Shown: one piece after another, positions 43,986-56,796 of the stretch
How positions within the stretch are numbered: the stretch's first letter is position 1
How the letters are laid out: every line of letters begins with the position of its first letter
NCBI GenBank assembly: GCA_001510575.1
Contig: LNGK01000017.1
Location: 131,194-195,193, forward strand
Source: Knoxdaviesia capensis
Lineage: Eukaryota > Ascomycota > Sordariomycetes > Microascales > Gondwanamycetaceae
DNA length: 64,000 bases
Direction: 5' to 3'
Notes under the pieces: generated by a model
Told to the model about the DNA's origin: nothing
Databases searched by the model: none
The model's input: only the letters and a program-made list of their open reading frames with translations
Translations under genes and position numbers: made by a program

Positions 43986-45181
43986 TGATAGACTTTAAAC
44001 TACAATGACACTTGACTATGATAGATATCCTTTTGCTTTGGGTTTGCAGGTTTCTGCTAGTAGCCGTGTTTTCATCTGCAATAGGTTCATGTTAGCGTCT
44101 CTTCCGTCTGGTGTTGGATCTCCGTTTTGTATGTACATATCACTTATATCAGTTGCACGACGTGCGAGACAAACAAGAAGAACATGACAGCAGAACAAAC
44201 ATTGATATCTCAAAAATCATCTATCTTCTGGGGGCCCCTTTTCTCGTCCATCCAAAAACCGCCGGAAAAAAGATTAAAAGAAAAAAACACCCACACTCCT
44301 AGACTATCCCGTGCAATATAAAGAACAAGAGAAGAACAAAATGAAGATAAAAAGTCTCACCATTCTCTCGCACACAATTCTCCAAGGGCTCCCATACTCC
44401 GTATACAATAACTAACCCCCCTGAACCAACATTCTTTCCTATGAACTACTGTTGTTGCCTTTTTTCTATCCGTCCAACCAGAAAATGAAAAATAATGAAA
44501 CATGGACGTTGGCCTCTCTCGCAATCCTGATGGTTTTCCGTCCTTGAATAGCGCACGCCAAATCCGTGTATATGATGGAAATAAAGCATCTGGCCTTGGC
44601 CAGCCAACCTAAGGAAAAAACAACACGTAGATGTAACCCGGGGAAGTATGGCCCCAGTTACCGTCCGGTATCTGTAGTAAGTAAAGTGTTGAACGAGCTA
44701 TCCGTGTCAGGACTGTGTTGGTTATGGTATGAGGTACTGTTGGTCAGGTGCAAAAAAGCAAGGGCAAGGAAAAAAAAAAGTGAGGTCGCGATCTCACAAA
44801 CTGAGATATGCTTCTCCTGAGACAAACTTCACCTGCATGGTGAAAAGCCAATGAAACAAAGAATTGATCTTGTGCCACGCCGGAAACGGCAGAGAAGCTT
44901 CCCCAAACAAAGTCTAAGTCGCGGATGGAAAACCACCGGTGACACCCGACCAGAGGACACCCACCACGCCACGGTGGAGGGTTGGACATAAGATCAACAC
45001 TCCCAATGCTATTGGGCCGATTTGTGACATCGGAACAGCACATGGACCTCGGCGTCTCCGCTCTTGCGGGAAGGACGGCCGCCACTGCAATGATAAATAC
45101 CGGAGAGCCCCTCTGTCCTCTGTCGATTGCTGTGAGCAAGATGACTGGGCTGGCATTTCAACTTCTTCCATATCTTCCTCC
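43986..45181. other. Convergent 3' region dioxygenase / Zn2Cys6 regulator
   Basis: 1.2 kb between two stop codons. AT-rich with A runs; frames are short and featureless. Nothing beyond 3' UTRs is supported. Confidence 0.5.
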
Positions 45182-48100
45182 CTAGAATTGACCTGGTGAA
45201 TATAGTGGGGCATTCATATTGTACGGATATCCATGTGCCGGATTATTCCCGTATTCATCGGTATATCCCCCCATAACACCAGGAGCAATCGATGATGGCG
45301 GCACAGTACCCGGAGGAAACGTACCGCCCAGGTGAGCATTGGGCATGGTCATGGCCTCCTGATGCTGCACATGTTGTTGTAGCTGCTGCTGTGGCGATTG
45401 GGAATGAGTCGCCGGGTGCTGCGGGACCTGCGAAATATGGTGCTGCGGAAACGGAATTCTCCATAGCAAGTCAAAGTCAATCATGTCGGTGTCATGGGGC
45501 GGGATGCTGCTATCCAGACCTTCGGTATCGTTCGGAGAAGGGTGGAGGCCAGGCACGACGCCGACCGTGTTTACGGTCGCCATCGGTGGCGATATCATGG
45601 TTGGAGGAGCCCCAGATATGAAACCAGTGTCGGGCCGCAGTCCTAGGCCGGGCTGGGGAATGGCTATTGTCGGTTGCTTAGGCATATGGGGGAGTCTTGT
45701 CGTCACTCCGGGACTGACTTGTGCCTCTTTCTTAGGGGTACGGTTACGAGAAGTGCCTCCCGTTGAGCCGTTCGTGCCATCTGCCGAGTGCGACGAAAAG
45801 AGGTTGGATAGAGCCTCCTTCACGTCAACCGATAGAGTCGAAAGGGGGACTTGGCTTTGGAAAACGTTGGGGTTCTCCTTCGCCCGGGCCACGTCTTTGC
45901 TGAACGCATAGATGATATAGTGTAACCGGTCGGCCTGGGGATCGGATTTCGCGCAGTAGTCGATGATCGTTTTGATGCTGGCGATCTGCATGTCATAGTT
46001 GGGATTCGTAAATACCCGAGTGATTTCGTTGCTAAGGATAATTAGTGAGGCGGCGAAGAGGCAGTATCTAAGGATACGGAAACACCAACGAGTTAGCCTG
46101 ACGGTCTTAAACAGCAGAGCATTGACTTGGGAGAACTCACAGGACAAAAGGATTCCGCTCCGGCAAATAGCCACTCTGATACGCTGCCTGCACCAAAGCT
46201 ACCGAGTGCGTTGACACGGCTACGCAGGCGTCTGCGAACTTTTCCATACGTGAGCTAGTTCGCGGGGTAGGATGGTTGATGCCACTATTACCCGCATCAT
46301 CATGGCGTTGAAGAACGATGAAGAGAAAGAAAGGTCGTGATAGCAGCAATATCGAGTGGTAGTGCATCAGATTGATATGGAGCGCTGCCATGCCATGTGC
46401 AGGAGGTAACGGGGCCCCATTCCAGCCTTCCAGCATTGTTGTCCACTGCAGGGCCGGATCCAGCTGCGAATCCCAGCCTTTCAGTCGTTCGGCCAGATCT
46501 TGTGCAATTCGGGTAGTGATCTTGCGTTTCGAGTACACCTTGAGGATCTTGCCAATTTCTCGGCAGCTCTTCACCGATGCTCCCAGAGCCGCAGTATTGA
46601 GAAACACATCAGGAGGTATTTCCGATCCAAACAACTTATCCAACTGAGGCATGTCGAGGGAACCCTTTTCGCAATCCTCCTCAGCAATGGCAGTTGGCCG
46701 ACCGAGTGACATAGATAGGAATCTATCGAGCACAAACAAACTTCGCCAGAGATTCACCCTCCGAATTCTCTGTCGGGAATGGGGGAAAAAGGCATGGGTT
46801 TCAATGCCTCTATGGAGGCCGAGCGCAAATGCCGAGCGAACCGACATGCCTATAATATTGAGTCCGTAACTTGTCAGTATCCCGATCCACAACGGCGACT
46901 TCTTTGCTTCTTCGAACTCGTACCATAGTATGCATAAGCAGCATTTCTTTTAGAAACAGCAAGCATATACACCGACATCAACAACAACGCCTGAACAGAC
47001 CAAAAGTCGGCATCCTCGAACCCGGATACGGGGTCTCCGAGACTCTTGGCACTCCGGTAAAACACCTCGGCAAGATCGACGTCCGCCGACCGCAGATGTT
47101 GGACAATTTCGTGTTCGCGTGATCCGACCGCGGGTGTTGCCATCACCAGGCCGATGGCAAGAACAAGGTTCAGCAGACATAAAAAGTCTGGCTTCGCTTT
47201 TAGCGGGTCCTTGTAGCAGTTCCTCACGTCCTGTTCGAAATCGTCCTTGATGAAAATCTCAAGGATTCCGGCCGTCTAGACAATAGTCACGTGTTAGTCC
47301 GTATAGGGTCAGAGAAGGCGTTAGATGAAAGGGCTCACATTAGTGTAGAACGACTGCACAAGCACATTTGTCTCGTCTTGTCTGGGTAGAATCGTCGTGG
47401 TCTTGGTATTTTCGGGGAGTTTGATCGTAGGCTCCATGATTTTGTCCCTGCTCGGGTCCTGTGTGAATTCGGATTCACCCCACATGCTAAAAACATGTAG
47501 CCTGATCAACTGTAAATATGAAAGAGTGGCAGAATCGCCAACATAGACTGGGGGTATCGAACTATTGTTAGCAAGACATGGGGAAAGGACAAGAATGGAC
47601 ATGTATGAACGACGTACGGTATCGGCCCGTTGGATCCTTCAGCAGCCTTGTCGACGGGATGAAGTCAGGCTCATCGTCTGCTTCTGATAATTCACTAGCA
47701 TCGGATTGCTCTCCGTCGTCGTCGGTCAGGGCCGAAGAAAGAAACGATGCCTCATCACGACCGATGCTTCCATCTTGGGGTACCAGACTGGAACCCCACG
47801 ACTGTGGCTGTTGGTCGCCATTCCATGCCTGCGAGTGGCCCGGGGGAAACGGCCTTCCCTGAAGATCCTCAGGTCCTAACGGTGGAATTGCCGAGAACTG
47901 GGCGGCATCAACAACTCGTCGCTTTATTGGAGAGGACACCTTGGTTTGGGAGGCGTCTTGTGTCTGGACCACACTATAAGCACACTCCAGCCTCCTCTTG
48001 ATACAGGTGTTACAGGGGCGTTGTCCGTTACACTTAGGGTAACAATTCAATTAGTACAAGCCACACGCTAACTGGTCTTGAGATAGGAAATGAAGGCCTG

Positions 48101-49035
48101 GAGAAGGAGATAAACAACAGAACCATTCATCCAGGACTTGCTGGAAGATTGTGGTTGGGACTGTTGTACAACCAAGAAACCTTGTGACGTGATGCGATCA
48201 TGGATGGAAGGAGAAGTCGGCGAGAGGAAGCGTAGCGTGGGAGGGGAGGATCTGATCATGCGGGCACTGATAACATATATGAAAGCTAGTCCTTTGGGAG
48301 AACATAGAGTGAGACAACACAAAAAAACAAACAAAGGCATTATCCGTTGTCACACATGTACACACGTACACGAAGGTGAAAGTGGGATTAACGTCTTCGT
48401 ACAGCAAGCGTGTGGGGGGTCAAGAGGCTCCTCCTGACGTATGTCAAGCTTCAGAATCGTCGTGATAGTAGGGAGGGAGGAGAAATCAAAGTGTACAACA
48501 ACGAAAAGGAAATGATGGATATATTCTAACCAATGATTCAGACCTCGTGATGTCTGTCGAGGTATGAAGTCACTGTCATCTCTAGCCCTGAGTGTAGATG
48601 TCGAGAGAAGTGACGAGGCATTTAACCCATCACGTACGACACCATACCAACGACTTGTGGTACGACGACAATGAAGGAAAGTATTGCGTAGAGACGGTGA
48701 TACGAGGGAACAAGGAAGGGAAGAATAAGAGCAAAGATGTTAAGGCCGTGGGGTCGGGGTATATCTGGGGCAGGCCGGAAGATGAACATCTTCCGAAGGG
48801 CTATCGTTCCTTCTGTGCGACAGATTCAAAGTCTGTGCACTCATCGGAGGGGTAAGCGGGTAGATGAGTGGGGGGGTAGGTGGGTAGGAGTAATGAAATG
48901 AAAGGTGATGTATGTGTTTCTACATCACAATGAGGGTTCTGTCGGGGGGTATACCTTTTGCTTCCGTCGCTTGCAAGTATCACAAGCCTGGGCTGTTCGC
49001 TGGCGCTTATCGTCAGGGACCTTTGGCCTCGTCAT
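45182..49035 (-). CDS. Zn2Cys6 transcription factor with fungal_trans domain
   Basis: Fungal binuclear zinc-cluster regulator of 883 residues in six exons: 49035-48955, 48032-47618, 47547-47339, 47275-46924, 46849-46141 and 46067-45182. All joins are in frame. The DNA-binding domain, ACDTCKRRKQK in exon 1 and CNGQRPCNTCIKRRLEC in exon 2, is complete only when the 922-bp intron 1 is removed. An acidic linker (ALTDDDGEQSDASELSEADD) follows, then GRYLYVGDSATLSYLQ and the middle homology region, with GMSVRSAFALGLHRG and LWRSLFVLDRFLSMSLGRP. The Gln/Pro/Met-rich C-terminus (QSPQQQLQQHVQHQ) may activate transcription. An in-frame TAA lies four codons before the start. Targets are unknown; no named orthologue is claimed. 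Confidence 0.88.
48033..48954 (-). other. Long intron 1 of the Zn2Cys6 gene
   Basis: 922-bp intron with donor GTATAC and acceptor TAAG, splitting the zinc cluster between the third Lys (RKQK) and the third Cys (CNGQ). Most introns in this window are 55-140 bp. Small frames inside are featureless. Confidence 0.7.
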
Positions 49036-52000
49036 GGTGGATGATTATGAGGGAGGTATGCGACAGGAGGAGAAAGAGACTGGATAGCAGTGACCCAGTG
49101 TTAAAGCTGGAGAACGTTGCCTTTATCCGATATCCGATGAGGGCATACAAGCCAAGAAGCCAAGAAGGGAAAGCCACGCCGGATAGTCAGATTAGAGTGT
49201 TTGGGGAATGAGAAAGAAGGAAAGAAAATCGGAAGAGGGGGTGAATGTTCTGCGGACTCGGCCCGCGACCGTGTCGAGGTGGTAGCAGCTAAGAGATTGT
49301 GTAGGCATTAGCTTGGTTTCTTGATGTCAATGCCACAAGGTTTTCTTTTTTTCGGTGAGATACAAAAGAATGTATGCTTGTATGGGAGGATGGGAGGATG
49401 GATCGAGACTTTGGCGAGGCTCCAGAAGTGTGGAAAAAGTGGAATAGTCTGGCTCCGGAAGCCAAATCTCGGATGGCTCTCGGACTAGGAGTACTAGTTA
49501 CGTACCTTATTTCGAATTATTGTTATATATACCCACACAACCCTCAAGTTCCCTCTGTTTCGGCTTTCCCAAGATTATGATCTGGTGAGGCCTCTCAAAC
49601 GCTTCTTCTTCTGTGGCAGATGGAAGCACCGCGGCTTATGTGGCACAGTAATTAGGGTTTAGAGTGCCGTCTGTTATGCGTCTATAGATGAATCCCCGCA
49701 AAAGAGTTTGCTGCAACTCTGGCAAGTCAGGAACACATCCAGAAATATGGCGGCAGCCTTGATCGACTTGATGATCCTTCCAGTCAAGCAAAGATGCGGT
49801 CCGGGATGAGGGTGGAAACCGCCAGAAGAGACGGAGGAACAGAACAATCACAAGCAATAAGGGAAAGAGAGGATTGTACATACGGTCGAATGGATGCAGG
49901 CGGCTCGTCCAGTAGCCCACATATAAAATACCATACAGACAAACCTTCTCTCTTGGGGGGAAATACTATTCTGGCCGGGAAGAGATATTTGATGAGGTAA
50001 AAGGACGGCTAAGAGTTAGAGTTGGAGGAATAATGGAGAACAGGCGAATGCCAGAAGATCGATGAGGAACAGAAAAGCAGACAGAGCGCGTGGGATGAAA
50101 TGACCGAATTGTTTAGACCAAGTGAAGAAAAAATGGGGAATTAATGGGCAAAAACTAAGTGCGAGGAGATGTTCCTGAGAACGACCAGAAAGTTTGATGT
50201 ATGGTAAAAAGCTTTTAAGTAGATAGAGATAGGAAAAAAAAAATCAAGAAAACTTAATCCAAAACCTAGACAAGGTCAAGGAAAGATTCGAAGCATGTTG
50301 AAATAGACCTAAGGTTAGGAAGAGTGCAAGTCAAATTGGTGGTAGTCGGATGTGACTTAAGCAACGGATGGCGAATCGCAGATTGATGTGTCTACAGGCA
50401 TTCAACGAAACGTGACTGGCGATGGCCGGGGGTCGATCGATATGGGAAGACGGTTCTTGACCTCAGCTATGAAATATCAGACATGCGCATACAAACAGGT
50501 ATCGGAGCAGGTGCTGAAGCGAGAACAGCTGAGACTGAGGAGAAGACAGAAATTGTAATTCAACAGGGTGCGGAAGCCGATCGGATAATAGATGAAAAAG
50601 GTATGTGTAACTCAAAGCACATGAGAGACAGTCAGGAACCGTGGGAAAAAGGTGGAGCAGATAATCAATCTATGTCTTTATCATGAGCGTGGCGTTTTGT
50701 CAGATTTCTCGTTTCTTGCCGGGACGATGTCGTCGGCTGGCAAGTTTCGGGGAGATAAAACTTGGCGTGTCTGTCGTCGGATGGATGCCGGTCACCAGTA
50801 TGACAAACAGACCAGAAAGAAGAGAAAAATAAAAGAGAAAAAAATTTAAACGGGACAAAATTCAAAATGAATCAAGTATTGAGCCCCAAGGTTATCAGGA
50901 GGTCAAACCCCGAAAAAGGTCGGAACTGTTAGTCAGATCAGGCACGAGGGGCGGAAGAATAAGAGAGATTAAGAGTGTCGTTGAAACGGGAAAGACAAGG
51001 CTCTGTGTAATGTGACGATGACACTCTTGAAGATGGATTGGCGAGGAAGAAGGGGAAAGAGAGTGAATAGCTGGGAGGACAGCTTGAAGAGCTTCAGGGC
51101 GGTGGCTTGAGGCGGAAAGAGTAGGGATAGATGACAGCAGAGGAAAACCCGCCACGATCGAGGCCAGCTAAAGATAGTCGAAGAGAAGGCGAAATATCTA
51201 GATTGTACCAAAAGCTGTATATCTGGATAAATACAGTATATCGAAGATCTAGAATGATTGGGCGAGACTGAGAGATTGGGGAAGAAGGCAAAGGAATAAA
51301 ATAAAAATCAAAATCAAAATTGGCGAGCTGTGGTGCCAGGACTCCAGTTCGAAGCTGAGACGGAAGCTAGCTAATGCAGACAAGGGACTGATATTTTGGG
51401 TGAACAGTATGGCCTTCTACTGGACATATACAGGTTAAGCTCGGCCTATAAGTTGGGCGAAGAGAGTTTGGAATAGGCGGAAAAGACGAGAGATGTGAGG
51501 GAAATAGTTGCAGAGATGGAGATACAGAAAGGTTGAAGGAAAGTGAAGGAAAATGAACGGCTGAGGGAAAAGGAGGCGAAGATGGAAGAAGTGAAGAGAA
51601 GAGGGAAAAATTGATTGTGAGAGAAGGGAAAAGGAACCAAAAAATTGAACCTGATCAGTCTCTTGTCAATTTGGTCACGGTCAAATTATGATAGGTTAAA
51701 TTTGGCTCTTTCCCGAGTAGGCGGTTGGAAATGCTCTTGAGGGGCAGAAGGTGGTGAATTGAGAAAGGTGGGGAGAAGATTGGTAGTGGGTGGCGGTGTT
51801 TTGTATGGGTCAGCTTAACAGATGATGTGTTGGGGAAGGAACGACCAAGAGGCCAATTGACGATGACTTATGGCTCTATGTACCCGAGTTGCGCAATCAA
51901 CCTAGAGAGGGAAGGAACCTGTCAAAGGACACACGAGCGGGCAGGCGCCAGCCACACTGGGAGGATTCGTGAAAGTACGGAAAGAACAGAAAGCCAACCG

Positions 52001-55000
52001 TACAGAAATCAACACGGTACATACTACTGCTCCTTTAGACGTCATTGTTGGATTTAGGGCGCCTTTTTGATGTTAGAATGTTGGATCGTCTCATATACTA
52101 GTTGCCAACAAGCTCGATATCTATTTTCAGGTCTGTAAAAGGCCCTCCCCCATGCACGTCCCATGCATTAGCAACAGACTTGACATGAACGGAACTTTTT
52201 ATGTCTATTTGGAGGGGTTTTGCTGAGCCTTGTCGTCCAATTCGAGCGGCCTTCGAAAGGTCTCCACATATGCTCCTTCCTTCCGTTTACTAGTCATGGC
52301 TTGTTGAGTAGCTCTGGATCTTTTGCCCTCTCAGGCTCTCACTTTCTGCTCGCTGCCGTTGCTGATCGAGAGAGATTACGTACTATACAGGCGATTGTGT
52401 ATCTACTGTACACATACTCGCAACGTGCCTCGCTTGTTTGCCATGTCAGGTGCTTTCGCTTGTCTGTTGGGTTGGGCCGAAGAGGAAGGTTCGAGGGAGA
52501 AGAAGGCAGGTACCTACCTCTAACTTCGCCAGCCGTTGACAAGCGGCCCCCAAATTTATTGCTGTCTCACATACATACGATACAGCGAGAATGAGGAGGA
52601 AGGTATGGGCTAATATGCAATAAACCGATTCGGGCTGGCAGGCTCGCCAACACACTTACACGCCACAAGCTACAAACAAGCGCCGACAGCTGCAAACATC
52701 TGCTCGGCTGTTCTTTTGGCACTTCGAGGACAATCCAGAAAAAGACTGCATGCCCCAAATGGTGTCAAGGGGCGAGACAGCTAAGGGCATCCCCGTTCGC
52801 CATGGAATTTTTTTTTAAAAAAAAAAAAACATGCGAGGCTGTTCAGCGCAATCTGCATCGGAGTGAGTGTACGTTTGGTCCCTTCCAAAAAGGTGCGCGG
52901 GTTTTGCTCCCGTTTTCAACTTTATGTCTCGGTCTGGCGTAAGCAGTAAGCTTCCAAATGGCGGAAAGCCGCATGTAATCTCGGTAATTTAGCGTACGAT
53001 ATCAATTTTTGTTATCATGTCTCACAATATTCCAGTCTCAGCTCACCGTGGGCTTTTCATCGTTCGTCAGGCAGGTCGGCCTCCCAGTCTCGGGGCCTTT
53101 TCCCACGTTATGCCCTATGCGTGAGTCTTATATCGATACACGATCAATCTAAATGCGGTTATCGCGCATATCTGATAGCTTCATGGGCATCTGTGGAATA
53201 GGCATGATAATGCTTCCTATAAGATGTAGAAACATTAGTAGATGGCCTTCGGTATCGCCGGTGCCGGGTCACAAAACTCTAGTAGAGATTTACGGGACCG
53301 ATCAATCATTTTCCGTCCCAAGAGTCTTACGTCCAGATTGCATACTGATTCAGCCCCAGAGTCGTCCTTAGAGCAAACAATCAAACAAAAGAAAGAAAGA
53401 AAAAGAAAACTCAAAAATGGGTGAGAGACGTCGGTCTTTCTGCCTAGCCGAGGGAAAACGGTTATGGTTCAGTCGACATTAGCTCTCTAATCCATCCATA
53501 CGTGGTTTGCGTTCCGTTCACTTCAAACCGTGGTTGTAAGTCGGCGGTTGAGCTACTGTCCTTGAGCAAACACGGCCTAGCTTGTGCCTGATGTTAGAGG
53601 ACCCTGAATTAAATGTGAATCATGAGAGGCAAAGAAGAAACATGCAGAAGAGAATGATCCCGTACAGTTAAGTCAGCTCGCCATGAAGATGATTGACTAG
53701 CTGTTAAAGGCCGAACTTCAGCTGTCGGGTGCTGCACCCGGAAGACAGCCCCATTTCAGTGGCTTTCAAAGGCATCATCCCGCTCCAAGCAGAATCATCT
53801 AGGTGCTTTTTGCACATCATGCAGTTGACCACTTATCTTGACGAAAACCCCCAACGTTGGCGAAAGGCCAAAGATCAAACGAGACTGTCTGACAGACGGA
53901 GTAAAAAAGCAACAGCTAGAAGACATCGCGACTGTCGTGTAGCCACGGCAGGTTTGCATCAAAGTTCGACGGAACATCGCCTCCATTCTTACCCCGCACA
54001 CTGAGCAACGGTGGTTCATTTTGTAGGGCTGGAGTTTGCACATCAGTCAGCCACGAAGTGCCTGTGAAACCCCCACAGAAACCAAAGAAAGCTACAGAGC
54101 CACACAAACCGCCGCACTTTCCAAGAGGGAAGCTGCATCCCGTTCCATGCTCCTCCTGCCTGCCCTCTGTATCACGCAACGTCGTAAAAGTGATTTGGTA
54201 ATACAGATACAGACAAGACTTATATTGGCGGTGAGTCAGTCAAATCGTCGACGACAATTGCTTGTGTTTCTTTTCCTTTGCATCACCCCAGCTTCTTCAT
54301 GCTTCCACCACCCTCGCACCCATTTTCTCATCCTCATCCAGTGTTTCCCATGTGGAACCAGATTTGCTCTCTCCGACAAAATGGGGGACCAGTTTCTTTT
54401 GTCCTGTTCCTCTACGGCACGTTTGCTATCGGATAATGCACCACGCGCGCCAGATCTGAGTACTGTACAGTACTGTTCAGTACTGTACATACAAATTCTC
54501 CCCCATTTTTGATCCTCCCAGAAACGCTAATGTCCGGCATCCTCCACAACAGGCTGTGATAGAAAGAGCAATGTATCACATTCTGTTGAGATACAGAAGA
54601 AACCCGAGCAATGAGCGGCAGTGCTAGTCCCACATGAGTCTGGGCCAGGCCCATTCTTTCTCAATATTTGTGCTTAATCACAAGCTACTCTGCGTCGCCC
54701 TCGCCGGTAGTCATGGCTGTTCTGCAGCGAAAATCTTCTGTTCGACACTGAGAAATTGATACAGCCGATCTCAATGCGACTGTATGTGCGAGGCCGACAG
54801 AAAATGAGTGGGACAGTGAGAATGACGGAAGGATTAGGTCCTCTTTTTTCTATCTTCAAGACCCATGTTGCACAGCATGTGAAAGAAAAGGGGCAAACGG
54901 GAAAAACTGAGAGAATACAGACCAGAAGGAAACTGGTGTGGCTTCTTGTTTTCCTACAGTGTCAACAGTGTCATCTGTCCGTATTTACGGGGCGGTGGCA

Positions 55001-56796
55001 AAGACGAGCGTGATATGCCGTCTTCTTGTTTCCAGGGTTGGCTACGGCTTCCGTTGACAGGAGAGAGTTCGCGCGCTTTTCCTTTTTTTTGGCGTTCTTT
55101 TCTTTTTCTTCAGAATAGACTGTCCGTTTCGGCTATCGGACCTCGGACCCGGGATTCCACTACCTGTATCTCCAGCCCCCCCTCCTCACACTTCGCTCGG
55201 CTTTCTGCCGATCTTCCCTCCTCACTAGTCCTGTCTTCTGCCTCACACACACAAATCTCTTTTCTTCCAAGTTCTCGATATCCATTGCCCTTCCTAGTTC
55301 TCGTCTGTTTTAGTCTCTGGTATATGTGTGGGTGATTTTCGTCAAGCTTTTTTTTTCTGTCATGTTGTTCTCGGTCGGCAACTGATTCAATAGGCTCTCG
55401 ACGCCCGTTCTCTCCGGACTCGTACTCACATGCAGCTTAGCTTAGCTGTACCACGGCCTCCACCTCTCTCCCACTCCGACCTGCATGACCACACCCACGT
55501 CCAAGTTGGGAAGACTTTCGGCCTCGACCCCCAACTTTCAATCAGCCTCTGGCCTCTTGTACTCTATGTTGGACTTTGCGTATGGTTCACATCCGTCGAG
55601 ATTGTCCTATAGAGACCCCCCCCCTCCCCACACACCCCTACCTACTTACCTGACCGGAAGTCCTTGTTTTCCTATTGGGAATTTTATATGATCTCAAAGA
55701 ACTACGGGTGATACCTCCAACATCCAGGGACCTCGTCGTTCCCCCCCTCCTTCACGGCGGGACCCATACATAGAACCTGTGTTGTAAGTCCTTCTCGCCC
55801 ACACCCTCTTCCTTTCTAGATGTAACACGGCTCGCACAGGCAGTTGTTTTTCTTCCACAAAGAGGGCTACATACTTGGTCCTACGAGGGGGGGTGGTATA
55901 CATATATGCGTGTGCATATACGGTCATCGAGACCACGGCCTATCCTCTCCTTATCGTTTCTCTATCGGCTCTCAGGGGACCAAGCTTCCGTTGATAGAAC
56001 AATAATTTGACTGACAACTCCACTGTATATTGTACTCTAGTGATCTACGTATGATGCGTGTGCATGTTTGTCTTTTATGATACATCACAACATTTGGTCT
56101 GATATGGTTCTGTCGCTGAGTTTTATTTTTCGGTGTTTTTAAAACCTGGTGACTGACCGTCCTTGGCCAACGTGCTCGGCCATTCTCTTCTCTTCTCTTC
56201 CTTTTTTTTCTCATCTCATCTCCGGCAACCGAGCAAGAGTTAGTCTTAGCCAGCTATTCGATACATGTATGTTGGGTGTGTAGACCTTACCCCCAATCCA
56301 AGCCGAGACAGAAAAGTCACATACAAAGTTCACATATTCGCTCAGCAGTATTCAAATTACACCGCACATTTTATCTATCTATTTCCCTGTTTCGTTCCAT
56401 CCTCAGGATTACAAGTTGTGATACAAAAAGGAATCGTCTAGTGTTTATTGTTATGTTATGTGCACACATGAGACCCTCCAGGTCTCCGGTTCGGTCACGG
56501 CTGCCTTCAGCTATTTATCATCCAGTACACTTTGCAAAAGAAAAACAAAAGAGTATATGAAAACAGCAAAAGCCTATTTATATCTCGTCTCTCTCCCTTC
56601 TTCCTGATGTTTTTCTTCTTTCCTCTGTTCTTTTCATCACATCATACCACACCACGTCTCTCCTCTCCTGCACCCTTTCACTTCTTTTCCTTAGCTAACC
56701 CTTCAAGTTCCGACTTTAAGATCTCTTAGCTCTCCTATCGTTGTCGAAAACAGAATATTTGCTTGTTCTTCCTGATAAATACTCCGAAACCTCAAG
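49036..56796. other. 7.8-kb gene-free region between two divergent genes
   Basis: Largest interval without a recognisable gene. No frame exceeds about 160 codons and none shows a domain. The stretch from about 49,990 to 51,800 is purine-rich on the plus strand, that is pyrimidine-rich in the regulator's sense. The stretch 54,950-56,790 is pyrimidine-rich in the CoA-transferase sense. Between them lie short repeats (see the 10-bp array) and A runs near 52,810. It may hold long leaders, upstream ORFs, regulatory sequences or a non-coding RNA. Confidence 0.55.
54459..54490. repeat. 10-bp tandem array with 16-bp perfect palindrome
   Basis: Three near-identical 10-bp units at 54461-54490 (tactgtacag, tactgttcag, tactgtacat). 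Bases 54459-54474 form the perfect palindrome AGTACTGTACAGTACT. One unit per helical turn would place identical sites on one face of DNA. Function unknown. Confidence 0.7.

Noticed and set aside
48061..48340. Minus-strand frame adjacent to exon 2 of the regulator as its first exon
   Set aside because: It has no CxxC half-site; the exon at 48955-49035 supplies it exactly in phase.
48805..48860. Possible tRNA-Gln: minus strand shows a 5-bp stem with loop CTTTGAA (anticodon TTG)
   Set aside because: No A box, B box, T arm or acceptor stem around it; lies in intron 1 of the regulator.
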